Notes: generated by a model from the sequence alone, not told the origin. Shown: positions 26,501 through 34,969, counted from the first letter of the stretch. The stretch is 64,000 nt of DNA from JADKAV01 sp963769435 (GCA_963769435.1 CAVYLN010000002.1:248001-312000); one strand, 5' to 3'. Numbers and translations: made by a program.

Positions 26501-27685
26501 ATGAGTGAAACAACGATGAATATGACGCAACCACCACCGGTGGCGCCGCGACTGCTGCGGCGAAGCTCCAGCGACCGCGTGTTCGGCGGCGTGTGCGGTG
26601 GACTCGGACGCTACTGGAACGTCGATCCCGTGGTTCTACGGGTCCTCTTCGGCGTCTCCTTGCTCCTCGGCGGCTTCGGGCTGTTCGCGTATCTGGCGAT
26701 GTGGTGGCTCGTGCCCGATGACACGGCCCCTGACACCGCGAGTGTGAACCCCTCCTGGCTGATGGTCGGGCTCGGCGCTATCGCCGCCATGATCGCCGGA
26801 CTGATCGGGCTGGGACTGCTGTTCAGCGACGGCGGCAGCGGGATTCTGCTGGGCGGCCTCATCGCCGGCGTCGTCGTGTGGATCGTGCTGAGCCAGCGAT
26901 CCGCCGGACAGCCAGCCGCGCAGGCGCCACCGGAACCGGGGTACGCCTACGGAGGGACGACCGGCTACTCGCCGCTGACCCAGGCCCCACAACCCCCGGC
27001 GCCGCCACGCGAACGTTCGTACCTTGGTCTGATCGGCCTGTGTGCGGCGATCGCAGCGACCGGCTTCGCGATGCTCGTGTCCGACAACCCGGTGACGGTA
27101 CTCGCTGCCGGTCTGCTCGTCCTGGGCGTGACGATGGTGATCGGAGCCTTCCGGGGGCGTGCACGGTGGCTGCTGGTGTTCGCAGCGCCGCTGCTCATGC
27201 TGGTCGCGGTGGTGGGACAGGTTCAGCGCCTGGACATCAACACTGGTGAGGTCACGTGGACGCCGACAGCCGAGGAGAGCAACTACAGCCTCACGGCCGG
27301 CACACTGGATGTCGACTTCAGCGCGTGGCAGGGACAGCCGACAACGACCGATGACGTGTCCATCGATGCCGGATTGGCCGAGGTCCGGATCGCGGCCCCA
27401 CGCAACTGGGATCTCATACTCGTCACGGACTTCGACGCCGGGGAACTACAGGTGGATGGCAAGTCCGACGTGCGTGGCTCATCGAACGGTCCCGAGCGCA
27501 CGCTCGTCCCGGCCTCTTCCGGCACGGCCGATGGGACGCTGCGGGTCAAGGTCTCACTGAGAGCAGGAGCGGTGATCGTCCAGACCGGCGCCCCAGCCGC
27601 CGGAACCACACCCGAGGTGGTCAAGATTCCCGAGCCCGCCTCCAAGAAACCCGAGCCCACCAAGAAGAAGGAGAAGGCAGCATGA
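26501..27685 (+). CDS. PspC domain protein with LiaF-like C-terminal domain
   Basis: This 394-residue membrane protein has a PspC domain at residues about 22-75 (DRVFGGVCGGLGRYWNVDPV). Further hydrophobic segments follow, with a Pro/Gln-rich linker (QAPPEPGYAYGG, then PQPPAPPRE). From about residue 265 there is a beta-rich domain like the C-terminus of LiaF, with LDVDFSAWQGQ, VSIDAGLAEVRIAAPRNW and GAVIVQTG. The tail is rich in Lys and Pro. LiaF-type proteins hold a LiaS-like kinase inactive until the envelope is damaged. The divergent kinase and regulator genes fit that model. The stop overlaps the start of the next small gene (ATGA). Confidence 0.88.
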   Translation: MSETTMNMTQPPPVAPRLLRRSSSDRVFGGVCGGLGRYWNVDPVVLRVLFGVSLLLGGFGLFAYLAMWWLVPDDTAPDTASVNPSWLMVGLGAIAAMIAGLIGLGLLFSDGGSGILLGGLIAGVVVWIVLSQRSAGQPAAQAPPEPGYAYGGTTGYSPLTQAPQPPAPPRERSYLGLIGLCAAIAATGFAMLVSDNPVTVLAAGLLVLGVTMVIGAFRGRARWLLVFAAPLLMLVAVVGQVQRLDINTGEVTWTPTAEESNYSLTAGTLDVDFSAWQGQPTTTDDVSIDAGLAEVRIAAPRNWDLILVTDFDAGELQVDGKSDVRGSSNGPERTLVPASSGTADGTLRVKVSLRAGAVIVQTGAPAAGTTPEVVKIPEPASKKPEPTKKKEKAA

Positions 27686-27876
27686 GTAGGCACCCGATCG
27701 ACGTTCTGAGCCTGGGTGCAGGTGTGATGTTCACGCTGTTCGCACTCGCCTACATGGTCGTCCCCGGTTCGATGAGCCTGGCCTTGAGCATCCCGCTGAT
27801 GCTGGTCGGACTCGGAGTCTTCGGCATGGCGGCTGCCATCGTCACGCAGCGACGGCGACAGGCCCCGCAGGCCTGA
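27682..27876 (+). CDS. Small two-helix membrane protein
   Basis: This 64-residue protein has two hydrophobic helices (GVMFTLFALAYMVV and IPLMLVGLGVFGMAAAIV) and a basic tail QRRRQAPQA. It starts inside the stop of the PspC/LiaF-like gene (ATGA overlap), so it is translationally coupled to it and probably part of the same envelope-stress module. No family name can be given. A strong hairpin follows the stop within 10 bp. Confidence 0.8.
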   Translation: MSRHPIDVLSLGAGVMFTLFALAYMVVPGSMSLALSIPLMLVGLGVFGMAAAIVTQRRRQAPQA

Positions 27877-27881
27877 AGGTC

Positions 27882-27917
27882 CAGCGCCCCGGGAGGTCAC
27901 GGCCTCCCGGGGCGCTG
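27882..27917 (+). terminator. Strong hairpin terminator after PspC operon
   Basis: A 15 bp perfect stem, CAGCGCCCCGGGAGG at 27882-27896 with its complement at 27903-27917, closes a 6-base loop. It lies just after the stop at 27876. There is no T run, as is common for actinobacterial terminators. Confidence 0.7.
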
Positions 27918-27988
27918 CTGTGTGTCCGGAGCCGAGGTGGGTGTCAGTTCGATCCGCCTCGGGGAGAACACGACCGTAGGCTCGGGGC

Positions 27989-28600
27989 ATGACCGAGCGC
28001 ACCCGGGTCCGGCGCCTGCCCGAGAACGCCCAGACCGATCTCGGGAGCCTGCACGCGATCCTCGACGCGGCTTTGGTGGCACATGTGGGAGTGGTCGAGA
28101 ACGGCCAGCCGTTCGTGCTGCCCATGGCCTGCGCCCGTGACGGCGACCGACTTCTCCTGCACGGCTCGACGGGCAGCCGCCTGATGAGGCTGATGGCGGC
28201 CGGCACCCCGGTCTGCGCCACGGTCTCCATCCTGGACGGCATGGTCCTTGCTCGCAGCGCCTTCAACTCGTCGATGAACTACCGCAGCGCGATGGTGCTG
28301 GGTGTCGCGCGGGCCGTGTCCGATCCGGTCGAGGCCCTGAGGCTGCTGACCGAGCATCTTCTGCCCGGCAGGTGGGACACCTTGCGCTCCCCCACCCGCA
28401 AGGAACTCGCGGCGACGGTTGTTCTCGAACTCCCCCTGGATGAGTGGTCCGTGAAGGTCAGTGAGGGCCCACCGGACGACGAGCCCGAGGATCTCGACGC
28501 CCCAGTTTGGGCTGGAGTGGTCCCGATCACCCAGACCAGCGGCACCCCGATCCCGGCGCCGGATCTTCGTTTCGACGTTTCGCCACCGGGATCCGTGTAG
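27989..28600 (+). CDS. Pyridoxamine 5'-phosphate oxidase family (FMN-binding split barrel) protein
   Basis: This 203-residue flavin-binding split-barrel protein resembles the group annotated as nitroimidazole reductase NimA-like. Blocks include AALVAHVGVVENGQPFVLPM, LLLHGSTGSRLMRLM and VCATVSILDGMVLARSAF, followed by NYRSAMVLGVA, the strands that form the FMN site in this family. Later DEWSVKVSEGPPDDEPED is the usual C-terminal part. It probably reduces or binds a small flavin-dependent substrate, unknown here. It is a single gene behind the hairpin terminator, 62 bp ahead of the AAA gene. Confidence 0.85.
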   Translation: MTERTRVRRLPENAQTDLGSLHAILDAALVAHVGVVENGQPFVLPMACARDGDRLLLHGSTGSRLMRLMAAGTPVCATVSILDGMVLARSAFNSSMNYRSAMVLGVARAVSDPVEALRLLTEHLLPGRWDTLRSPTRKELAATVVLELPLDEWSVKVSEGPPDDEPEDLDAPVWAGVVPITQTSGTPIPAPDLRFDVSPPGSV

Positions 28601-28661
28601 AACCCTCGACCACCCGACCGACTGCCGCGCCGCACGAGTCGTTTCTGGCAAAGATGGTGCC

Positions 28662-29858
28662 GTGGACCTCAAGGAGTACATCTCAGCCACGACACCGATG
28701 TTCGACGAACCCGGACAGGCGTCGAAGGAGGCGTTCGGAGTGGCAGCGGCCATTCTCGACGGGAACCCGCAGTTCGCGAAGTACCTGAGGTGGTCGCCGG
28801 CCGAGGTGGCCAGGCTGGCCGCACAGTCCGCCGGTTGGCGGACGACCGCACCACCGATGCTTCGGCGTCTGGCTGCCGCCAATCATCCGGAACAAGTGGC
28901 GGCCTACGCGCAGTTCCTGGTCCACGTGACCCGTCTCGCGTGTCTGCAGTTCGCCCCCGGCGACCCCGAGGCGGCACGCACCGCCAGTGCGATCGCCACT
29001 TCGATCACCCGGTTCGCCCCGGTGAGCAACACCCGGCTTGAGCCCGATCCAGCCCCGGAGGAACATGTCGAGGATCTCGGCACGGCGCTTGACGACCTCG
29101 AACGTCTCGTCGGACTGGAGGCGGCGAAACGCGAGATCAACCAGCAGGTGCAACTCATCCGGATCACCCAGATGCGCAAGGCCGCGGGATTGAAGAACCC
29201 CACTGTCAGCCGCCACTTGGTGTTCGTGGGCAGCCCGGGGACGGGGAAGACGACGGTTGCCCGGATCGTGGGTCGCATCTACAAGGCGCTGGAGGTCGTG
29301 CCCGACGGCCACCTGGTCGAGACCGATGCGTCGGGCATGGTCGCGGGGTACGTGGGCCAGACCGCGATCAAGACCTCGGAACAGATCTCCAAAGCACTCG
29401 GCGGCATCCTGTTCATCGACGAGGCCTACGGCCTCACCCGCAACGACTTCGGCCTCGAGGCCATCGACACGTTGGTGAAGGCCATGGAGGACAACCGGGA
29501 CGAACTCGTGGTCATCGTCGCCGGCTACACCGACGAGATGGTGGAGTTCATCGACGCCAACCCGGGACTGCAATCCCGATTCCCCACCACGATCACGTTC
29601 GAGGACTACACCGCTGAGGAACTCGTCGAGATTCTGGGCCGGATCGCCGGGGACAACGACTACGAGATACCGGACGATCCCCGCCTCACGGCTGCGGTGG
29701 AGCAGATGATGAGCCGCGAACCCTTCGGTAACGCCCGGGAGATGCGCAACCTCTTCGAGGCTGCGGTCAGGAGGCAGGCCTGGCGCCTCAAGGATGTGAG
29801 TGAAGTCTCTGTGGAGCAGATGCGGACGCTCGCGCTGGAGGATCTGCTCGGCCCCTAG
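28662..29858 (+). CDS. AAA+ ATPase of the CbxX/CfxQ (EccA-like) family
   Basis: This AAA+ ATPase of 398 residues starts at GTG 28662 (reading VDLKEYISATTPMF); no good ribosome site is seen. The N-terminal 120 residues are helical and of unknown role. The AAA domain shows RHLVFVGSPGTGKTTVAR (Walker A), GGILFIDEAYGL (Walker B), VVIVAGYTDEM, and an arginine-finger region in PGLQSRFPTTITF. A helical lid ends ALEDLLGP. Relatives include rubisco activase CbbX and the EccA component of type VII secretion. No ESX or rubisco gene is nearby, so its client is unknown. Confidence 0.88.
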   Translation: MDLKEYISATTPMFDEPGQASKEAFGVAAAILDGNPQFAKYLRWSPAEVARLAAQSAGWRTTAPPMLRRLAAANHPEQVAAYAQFLVHVTRLACLQFAPGDPEAARTASAIATSITRFAPVSNTRLEPDPAPEEHVEDLGTALDDLERLVGLEAAKREINQQVQLIRITQMRKAAGLKNPTVSRHLVFVGSPGTGKTTVARIVGRIYKALEVVPDGHLVETDASGMVAGYVGQTAIKTSEQISKALGGILFIDEAYGLTRNDFGLEAIDTLVKAMEDNRDELVVIVAGYTDEMVEFIDANPGLQSRFPTTITFEDYTAEELVEILGRIAGDNDYEIPDDPRLTAAVEQMMSREPFGNAREMRNLFEAAVRRQAWRLKDVSEVSVEQMRTLALEDLLGP

Positions 29859-29907
29859 GGGTCCGATCCTGAAACGCGGGTCGGCGCGGACCCCGACCTG
29901 CAACACT

Positions 29908-29925
29908 GGTCACGAGCCGGTGACC
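29908..29925. promoter_or_regulatory. GGTCAC-n6-GTGACC palindrome upstream of LLM oxidoreductase
   Basis: Perfect 6-base arms separated by six bases lie 17 bp before the ATG at 29942, a position that would let a bound protein block transcription or translation. A second inverted repeat (29858-29865 with 29887-29894) just upstream may end the AAA gene transcript. Both are judged by symmetry only. Confidence 0.3.
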
Positions 29926-29941
29926 GACCCTGGAGGCGACG

Positions 29942-30973
29942 ATGGACTTGGCCCTTGCCCTGGCGTATGCACCCTGGATACGACTTGAGGAGCAGATCGA
30001 GCTGGCCGTCCTCGCCGACGAACTCGGCTTCCACAGCGCCTGGGTCGCCGAGACCTGGGGTCAGGACGCCACGGCGGTTCTCGGGATGATCGCGGGCAAG
30101 ACAGGGCGAATCCGGCTCGGCGCGGCGATCATGCAGATCCCTGCGCGCCAGCCCACGACCACCGCGTCGGCCGCCTCGACGTTGGACCAACTGTCCGGCG
30201 GCCGGATGATGCTGGGTCTGGGACTGTCCGGGCCACAGGTCTCCGAAGGCTGGTACGGCGTTCCCTTCGTCTCGCCCCTGGGACGGACCCGCGAGTACAT
30301 AGACATCGTGCGACTGGCCTGGTCCCACGAGCCCGTGCAGTACCAGGGCAAGCACTGGCAACTCCCCAACCTGAAGGAGGGTCTTGGTCTGGGCAAGCCG
30401 CTGAAGATGATCGGCCGCCCGGTCCAGGACGACATCCCCATCTACCTGGGTGTGATGGGCGAGAAGACCGTGCACCAGTGTGGGCAGATCGCCGACGGAT
30501 GGCTGCCCGCCTTCTACAGCCCGCAGTACGCCGAGATGCTGAACCAGCCCCTGCTCGACGGGATCGCCGCCGCCGGACGCCGACGCGAGGACGTCAAGAT
30601 CGCGCCCAACGTACCTGTCGCAATGGCCGAGACCACTGAGGCCGCACGCGACCTGTTGCGGCCGATCCTGACCTTCTACTTCGGGGCGATGGGCGCCAAG
30701 GACAAGAACTTCTACGTCGAGCTCGCCGGCCGGTACGGCCTCGGCGACGTGGCCGCCGCGTGTCAGCAGGCCTTCCTCGCCGGCGACAAGTTGGCGGCGG
30801 CCGCCGCGCTGACCCCCGAGTTGATCGACCTCGCCGCGATCGCCGCGACGCCGGCCACACTGGAGAGGAAACTGTCCGCCTACGCGGACTGTGGGGTGGA
30901 CACGCTGATCGCGCTACCGTTCGGGGACCGTCCGGCGTTGCTGCGGGCGCTGGCCGCCTACCTGCCTGCCTGA
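29942..30973 (+). CDS. LLM class F420-dependent oxidoreductase
   Basis: This 343-residue luciferase-like oxidoreductase is probably F420-dependent, as for most actinobacterial relatives of this length. Recognisable parts are ELAVLADELGFHSAWVAETW, GRIRLGAAIMQIPARQPTT, LDQLSGGRMMLGLGLSGPQV and PIYLGVMGEKTVHQCGQIADG. The start is ATG 29942, with GGAGGCG six to seven bases upstream. The substrate is unknown. It is a separate family member from the one at 13.7 kb, to which it is only distantly similar. The following 330 bp before the next coding start hold an inverted repeat. Confidence 0.88.
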   Translation: MDLALALAYAPWIRLEEQIELAVLADELGFHSAWVAETWGQDATAVLGMIAGKTGRIRLGAAIMQIPARQPTTTASAASTLDQLSGGRMMLGLGLSGPQVSEGWYGVPFVSPLGRTREYIDIVRLAWSHEPVQYQGKHWQLPNLKEGLGLGKPLKMIGRPVQDDIPIYLGVMGEKTVHQCGQIADGWLPAFYSPQYAEMLNQPLLDGIAAAGRRREDVKIAPNVPVAMAETTEAARDLLRPILTFYFGAMGAKDKNFYVELAGRYGLGDVAAACQQAFLAGDKLAAAAALTPELIDLAAIAATPATLERKLSAYADCGVDTLIALPFGDRPALLRALAAYLPA

Positions 30974-31075
30974 CAACGACCTCCGGGCCGCTCTTAACCC
31001 CCCACCGGCCGCTGCCGCCCGCCATCGCGATCTGCACCCTCGATCGGACCTTGTTCATCCGCTCGGGCTCCCTGC

Positions 31076-31167
31076 TTGTCCGGATTTGCATGATGATCAT
31101 GCAAGTCGCACACCCGCCACGAGGGAGCATCCCGCAATCCCCATGATCATCATGCAGAACCGGACAA
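31076..31167. repeat. Large inverted repeat containing a 17-base palindrome and an inverted near-copy
   Basis: Bases 31076-31101 and 31142-31167 are inverted copies matching at 24 of 26 positions, with 40 bases between. The left copy contains the palindrome TGCATGA-tga-TCATGCA (31087-31103), and the right copy repeats most of it in the other orientation. It lies in the otherwise empty 30974-31306 gap ahead of the coupled small ORF and iron-sulfur flavoprotein. It may be a pair of operators or a long hairpin. Confidence 0.6.
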
Positions 31168-31306
31168 CCGGCGATGGGGACCCCGCCTGCGCACTTGCGA
31201 CGCGGAGAATCTTGCCTCGGTACGCCTGAACGAGCGACCGTGCATGGGGACACGCAACCGTGGCAGTGTTCACTCGTCGGCGACGACGTCACGAAAGGAT
31301 CCAGCC

Positions 31307-31426
31307 ATGACAACCGTGACTGCGTACTCTCTCGCGGCCGGGATCCGCTGTTCCGCGTGGGTACATGCACGGACGCGGGCGGTGCCCGATGCTGAATACT
31401 CCCGATCGGACGGGCCGGACACATGA
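31307..31426 (+). CDS. 39-residue ORF coupled to the downstream flavoprotein gene
   Basis: A 39-codon frame starts at ATG 31307, with GAAAGGA seven to ten bases upstream. It ends in TGA at 31424, overlapping the ATG of the next gene as ATGA. The peptide begins MTTVTAYSLAAGIRCSA and ends SRSDGPDT, and matches no family I know. The downstream gene lacks its own ribosome site at the chosen start, so its translation probably depends on this frame. It could be a leader peptide or simply a coupling ORF. Confidence 0.5.
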   Translation: MTTVTAYSLAAGIRCSAWVHARTRAVPDAEYSRSDGPDT

Positions 31427-33474
31427 GCGAATACGACATCCTCTTCGAGCCGGTCCGGATCGGCCCGAAGGTCGCCCCGAACCGCTTCTACCAGGTGCCC
31501 CACTGCAACGGACTGGGGTACCTGCGGCCGCGCTCGCACGCCGCGATGCGGGGCGCCAAGGCCGAGGGTGGGTGGGGTGTGGTGTGCACCGAGGAGGTGG
31601 AGATACACCCGACCGGCGACATCGCCCCCTGCATCGAGGGACGGATCTGGGACGACCGCGACGTGGCCGGCCACCGACTCATGACCGAGGCCGTCCACGC
31701 ACACGGCGCCCTCGCCGGGATCGAGTTGACCCATGCCGGACTCGACGCGGCCAACCAGTTCTCGCACCTCACGCCCATCGGTCCGCGCAGCCAGGGAGTG
31801 CTCGGGGGAACCGGGTTCGAACCGGTTCAGACCCGGGCCATGACCCGACGCGACTTCGCCGACGTCCGTCGCTGGCATCGCAATGCGGCGCTGCGTGCCC
31901 GGGACGCGGGGTTCGACATCGTCTACTGCTACGCGGCCCATGGGCTGACACTGCCGATGCAACTGCTCTCCCGGCGGTACAACGACCGCACCGACGAGTA
32001 CGGGGGCAGCCTGGTCAACCGGGTGCGTTTCCTCAGGGAACTCATCGAGGACACCCTGGATGCCGTCGGCGACGACTGCGCCGTTGCCGTCCGGCTGGCG
32101 GTCGACGAGTTGCTCGGACCGGCCGGGATCACCCACGACGGCGAGGGGGCGGAGATCGTCGCCATGCTCGCCGAACTGCCGGACCTCTGGGACGTGAACA
32201 TCTCGGACTGGAGCAATGACTCCGCCACGTCACGGTTCGCACCGGAAGGTCATCAGGAGCAGTACATATCGTTCGTGAAGTCGCTGACCTCCAAACCCGT
32301 GGTGGGGGTCGGCCGTTATACGAGCCCCGACGCCATGGTCTCCGCGGTGCGCCGAGGGGTGCTCGATCTGATCGGGGCAGCGAGACCGTCGATCGCGGAC
32401 CCGTTCCTCCCGGACAAGATCCGCCGCGGCCGCACCGAAACGATCCGCGAGTGCATCGGGTGCAACATCTGCGTGGCCACGGACCCCATGGGTCTGCCCA
32501 TCCGATGCACCCAGAACCCGACGATGGGCGAGGAGTGGCGTCGCGGATGGCATCCGGAACGAATCGCACCAGCATCGAAGCCCGTGGATGTGATGGTCGT
32601 CGGGGCCGGTCCCGCGGGTCTGGAAGCTGCGCGCGCCTTGGGCCAACGGGGGCATCGTGTGCAACTGCTCGACGCACGACCAGAGGTGGGCGGCCGCGTG
32701 CTGCGCGAGGCGCTCCTTCCAGGGCTGGGTCCGTGGCGGCGGGTTGTGGAGTGGCGACGCGGTGCGATCGCCGAACTGCCGGCCGTGGACGTCTTCCCCG
32801 CTTCGCCGATGACCGCACAGGACGTGCTCGATGCGGGTGCGCGTCACGTGGTCGTTGCCACGGGCGCCACGTGGCGCCGCGACGGACGCGGACGGTCGAC
32901 CGGCTCTGCTGTCGCCGGGCACGAACGCGCCCATGTGTTCACCCCCGACGACCTTCTCGACGACCTCGAGGCCGGCCAGTGGCGTCTACCCGCAGGACGC
33001 GTCGTGGTCTACGACGACGACCACTACGTGATGGGCGGCCTGCTCGCCGAACTGCTGGCCGAGCATGGCCACGAGGTGACGCTGCTGACTCCGGCTCCGC
33101 TGGTCTCGCACTGGACCCAGTTCACCCTCGAGCAGGAGCGTATCGAGCGGCGCCTGCGCGACCTGGGCGTCCAGATCCACACCCGGACGACGCTGAAGTC
33201 CATCGAGCCGGATCACGTGGTGGCGGAGGCTGTGATCGACGGCCGTACCATCGAACTTCCGCGCGACTCGGTGATCCTGGTCGCAGATCGCCAGCCCATC
33301 ACGTCTCTGTACGACGAACTCCTGGCCACCGGCGGACTGGACACACTGCAACTGATCGGGGACGCCGACGCCCCCGGGCTGATCGCCCAAGCCGTGTTCT
33401 CCGGCCATCGGGCAGCCCGCCAGTTCGGTGAACCTGTGGATCCTGACGCAGTGGAGTTCCTTCGCGAAGGCTAG
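31423..33474 (+). CDS. Iron-sulfur flavoprotein, trimethylamine/histamine dehydrogenase-like
   Basis: This 683-residue enzyme has an N-terminal old-yellow-enzyme barrel, a [4Fe-4S] cluster and a C-terminal nucleotide-binding domain, as in trimethylamine dehydrogenase. C28 in RFYQVPHCNG matches the cysteine that links covalently to FMN. Y170, H173 and D266 match the catalytic triad. C344, C347, C350 and C362 match the cluster ligands. Of the three aromatic residues that bind trimethylamine, only the Trp (W263) is kept. The others align with E58 and D354, the latter as in histamine dehydrogenase. This predicts oxidative deamination of an amine with a second positive charge, which is inference. 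FadH-type dienoyl-CoA reductase is the less likely alternative. Confidence 0.86.
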   Translation: MSEYDILFEPVRIGPKVAPNRFYQVPHCNGLGYLRPRSHAAMRGAKAEGGWGVVCTEEVEIHPTGDIAPCIEGRIWDDRDVAGHRLMTEAVHAHGALAGIELTHAGLDAANQFSHLTPIGPRSQGVLGGTGFEPVQTRAMTRRDFADVRRWHRNAALRARDAGFDIVYCYAAHGLTLPMQLLSRRYNDRTDEYGGSLVNRVRFLRELIEDTLDAVGDDCAVAVRLAVDELLGPAGITHDGEGAEIVAMLAELPDLWDVNISDWSNDSATSRFAPEGHQEQYISFVKSLTSKPVVGVGRYTSPDAMVSAVRRGVLDLIGAARPSIADPFLPDKIRRGRTETIRECIGCNICVATDPMGLPIRCTQNPTMGEEWRRGWHPERIAPASKPVDVMVVGAGPAGLEAARALGQRGHRVQLLDARPEVGGRVLREALLPGLGPWRRVVEWRRGAIAELPAVDVFPASPMTAQDVLDAGARHVVVATGATWRRDGRGRSTGSAVAGHERAHVFTPDDLLDDLEAGQWRLPAGRVVVYDDDHYVMGGLLAELLAEHGHEVTLLTPAPLVSHWTQFTLEQERIERRLRDLGVQIHTRTTLKSIEPDHVVAEAVIDGRTIELPRDSVILVADRQPITSLYDELLATGGLDTLQLIGDADAPGLIAQAVFSGHRAARQFGEPVDPDAVEFLREG

Positions 33475-33631
33475 GCATGGAATCGGTAGGGCTGTTTCTG
33501 GGTGTCGTGCAACCAGGCCGGCCGATGTCTTGTCGCGCTCCAGCGAGCCTTCGGATGGAGAGGGACCGAGCGGTTGCAGACGGCCGGAAATGCTAGTCCG
33601 CGCGCGGATCTGCGGGAGTCAGTCGAACGAG

Positions 33632-33699
33632 GTTGGAGGTTGTTCACGAGGTTGGAGAACGCACACGTGGGTTCTCCAACCTCGTGAACAACCTCCAAC
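33632..33699. repeat. 29 bp perfect inverted repeat (TTGGAG/CTCCAA hairpin family)
   Basis: Bases 33632-33660 and 33671-33699 are perfect inverted copies around a 10-base loop, containing GGTTGGAGAAC and GTTCTCCAACC. The element lies between convergent genes (stops at 33474 and 33733) and could end transcripts from both sides, though no T run is present. Most of the arm recurs at 52.4 kb. Confidence 0.85.
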
Positions 33700-33732
33700 G
33701 TGGAGTGAGAATGCGCACGCAGGAGGCGGTCC

Positions 33733-34353
33733 TTACCCCTTGCCTGGCTTGCCCGTGCCGTCGAAGATGCACCAGCCGTCGTTGAGGTCGTTGCTTCCGG
33801 GAGGTGCAACCCGCATCCCGAGCCGCACTGCGTTCGGCTTCTTGCGACCGTCCTTCTTGAAGAGCATCGCGAGCTGGGTGTAGCGAGTATCGGGCCCGAT
33901 CTTGGCCGTGGTCTCCACCGGGCGCATATACACGAGGTTGGGGTAGTCGTTACTCGGCGGAGCGTCCTTGGCGGCCAGCATCCACGGTGATCCGAATACG
34001 CTGCCCTGGGAGTATTTGATCGCTTTGCGCAGCTTGAACCTGCCTTTGACCACCACCGTCTGGCCCGGAGCCGGGCAGGCCTTCCCATTGTCCTGCGCGA
34101 GAATCTCGAAACGGACCTTGGTCACCGTGGACGGCTTTCCGCGTTTGCCGGGTTTCACCTTGAACGTGCCGGCGGAGTCGCCGAAGGCGTCCTTGAACTT
34201 CCATGGGCCTGGTTTAGGCGACGTGAAGTTCGCCTTACGCGCCTTCATGGAGAACTCGGTGCCCACTGCAGCCTGCGATGACGCGACCAGCACCCCCACT
34301 CCCACCGCGCCTACACACACTCCGGCCAGCAGTCCTGCAAGGGATCGTTGCAT
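33733..34353 (-). CDS. Secreted hypothetical protein
   Basis: This exported protein of about 206 residues is of no family I recognise. ATG 34353 begins a Sec-type signal peptide (MQRSLAGLLAGVCVGAVGV, cleavage expected near SSQAA). The mature part is basic and beta-rich with repeated Lys/Pro stretches (KPGPWKFKDAFGDSAGTF, TVVVKGRFKLRKAIKYSQG) and a C-terminal Cys in DGWCIFDG. It ends GTGKPGKG. A longer frame to 34470 exists but does not begin with a signal peptide. The gene may encode a cell-surface or secreted binding protein, but nothing more can be said. Confidence 0.72.
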   Translation of the reverse strand: MQRSLAGLLAGVCVGAVGVGVLVASSQAAVGTEFSMKARKANFTSPKPGPWKFKDAFGDSAGTFKVKPGKRGKPSTVTKVRFEILAQDNGKACPAPGQTVVVKGRFKLRKAIKYSQGSVFGSPWMLAAKDAPPSNDYPNLVYMRPVETTAKIGPDTRYTQLAMLFKKDGRKKPNAVRLGMRVAPPGSNDLNDGWCIFDGTGKPGKG

Positions 34354-34480
34354 CGACCAAGGCTCACACAGTCCAGGCGCAGAAGCAAGATTCGGCGCAT
34401 CACCCTCGCCGGAACGACTGCGGTCGGGTGGCGCGTGTAAGGCCGGGAACCTGGCCCGCCCTCCGCGCAAGACACAACGG

Positions 34481-34969
34481 CTACATCAGCCCCGCGGACT
34501 CCAGTGCTTGCCGGGCCGCGCCTACCGAACCATTCAGCGTCACCTTGTACGTCTTGCCGGTGGTCTTGAGGACCATGACGTCAGACCCGAGTCCGTCCCC
34601 AGCCCCCGCGGTGGTCTTCAGCTTGATCTTGGACACGGTGGACCGGTCGACCGCGAAGTTCGCAGGATGGTCAGCCAGAACCCCCTCCGGTCCAAGCGCC
34701 TGGTAGCGCTCCACCAACTTCTCGTAGACGTGAGGGTTGGCCAGCAACTGGCCCATCCGTCCCTTGCCCTGGCTCTTGGCCTCCTCCTTGCCCTGAGCCG
34801 ACAACTCCTTCATCCGGGCAACGGTGATGCGCGCGAACAGTATGCGGTTGTTGGTGATCACCACGGAGTGCTGCCGGGTCTTGAGCCCCAAGAAACCGGC
34901 TGTCACTGTCACATTGGGGATGTACGACAAGATCCGCTCAGTCGTCCCATACGGGTATTCGATGGTCAT
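34481..34969 (-). CDS. Hypothetical protein with PH-like pattern
   Basis: This 162-residue cytoplasmic protein, unnamed, starts MTIEYPYGTTERILSYIPNV and has strands such as RQHSVVITNNRILFARIT. It then has a Lys/Gln-rich helix (KELSAQGKEEAKSQGKGR) and further strands (VSKIKLKTTAGAGDGLG, VMVLKTTGKTYKVTLNG). The order of seven strands interrupted by a helical insert is reminiscent of bacterial PH-like domains, but I am not certain. The start ATG 34969 has AGGAGT about seven bases upstream. It is on the same strand as the secreted protein 3' to it, 127 bp apart. Confidence 0.68.
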   Translation of the reverse strand: MTIEYPYGTTERILSYIPNVTVTAGFLGLKTRQHSVVITNNRILFARITVARMKELSAQGKEEAKSQGKGRMGQLLANPHVYEKLVERYQALGPEGVLADHPANFAVDRSTVSKIKLKTTAGAGDGLGSDVMVLKTTGKTYKVTLNGSVGAARQALESAGLM

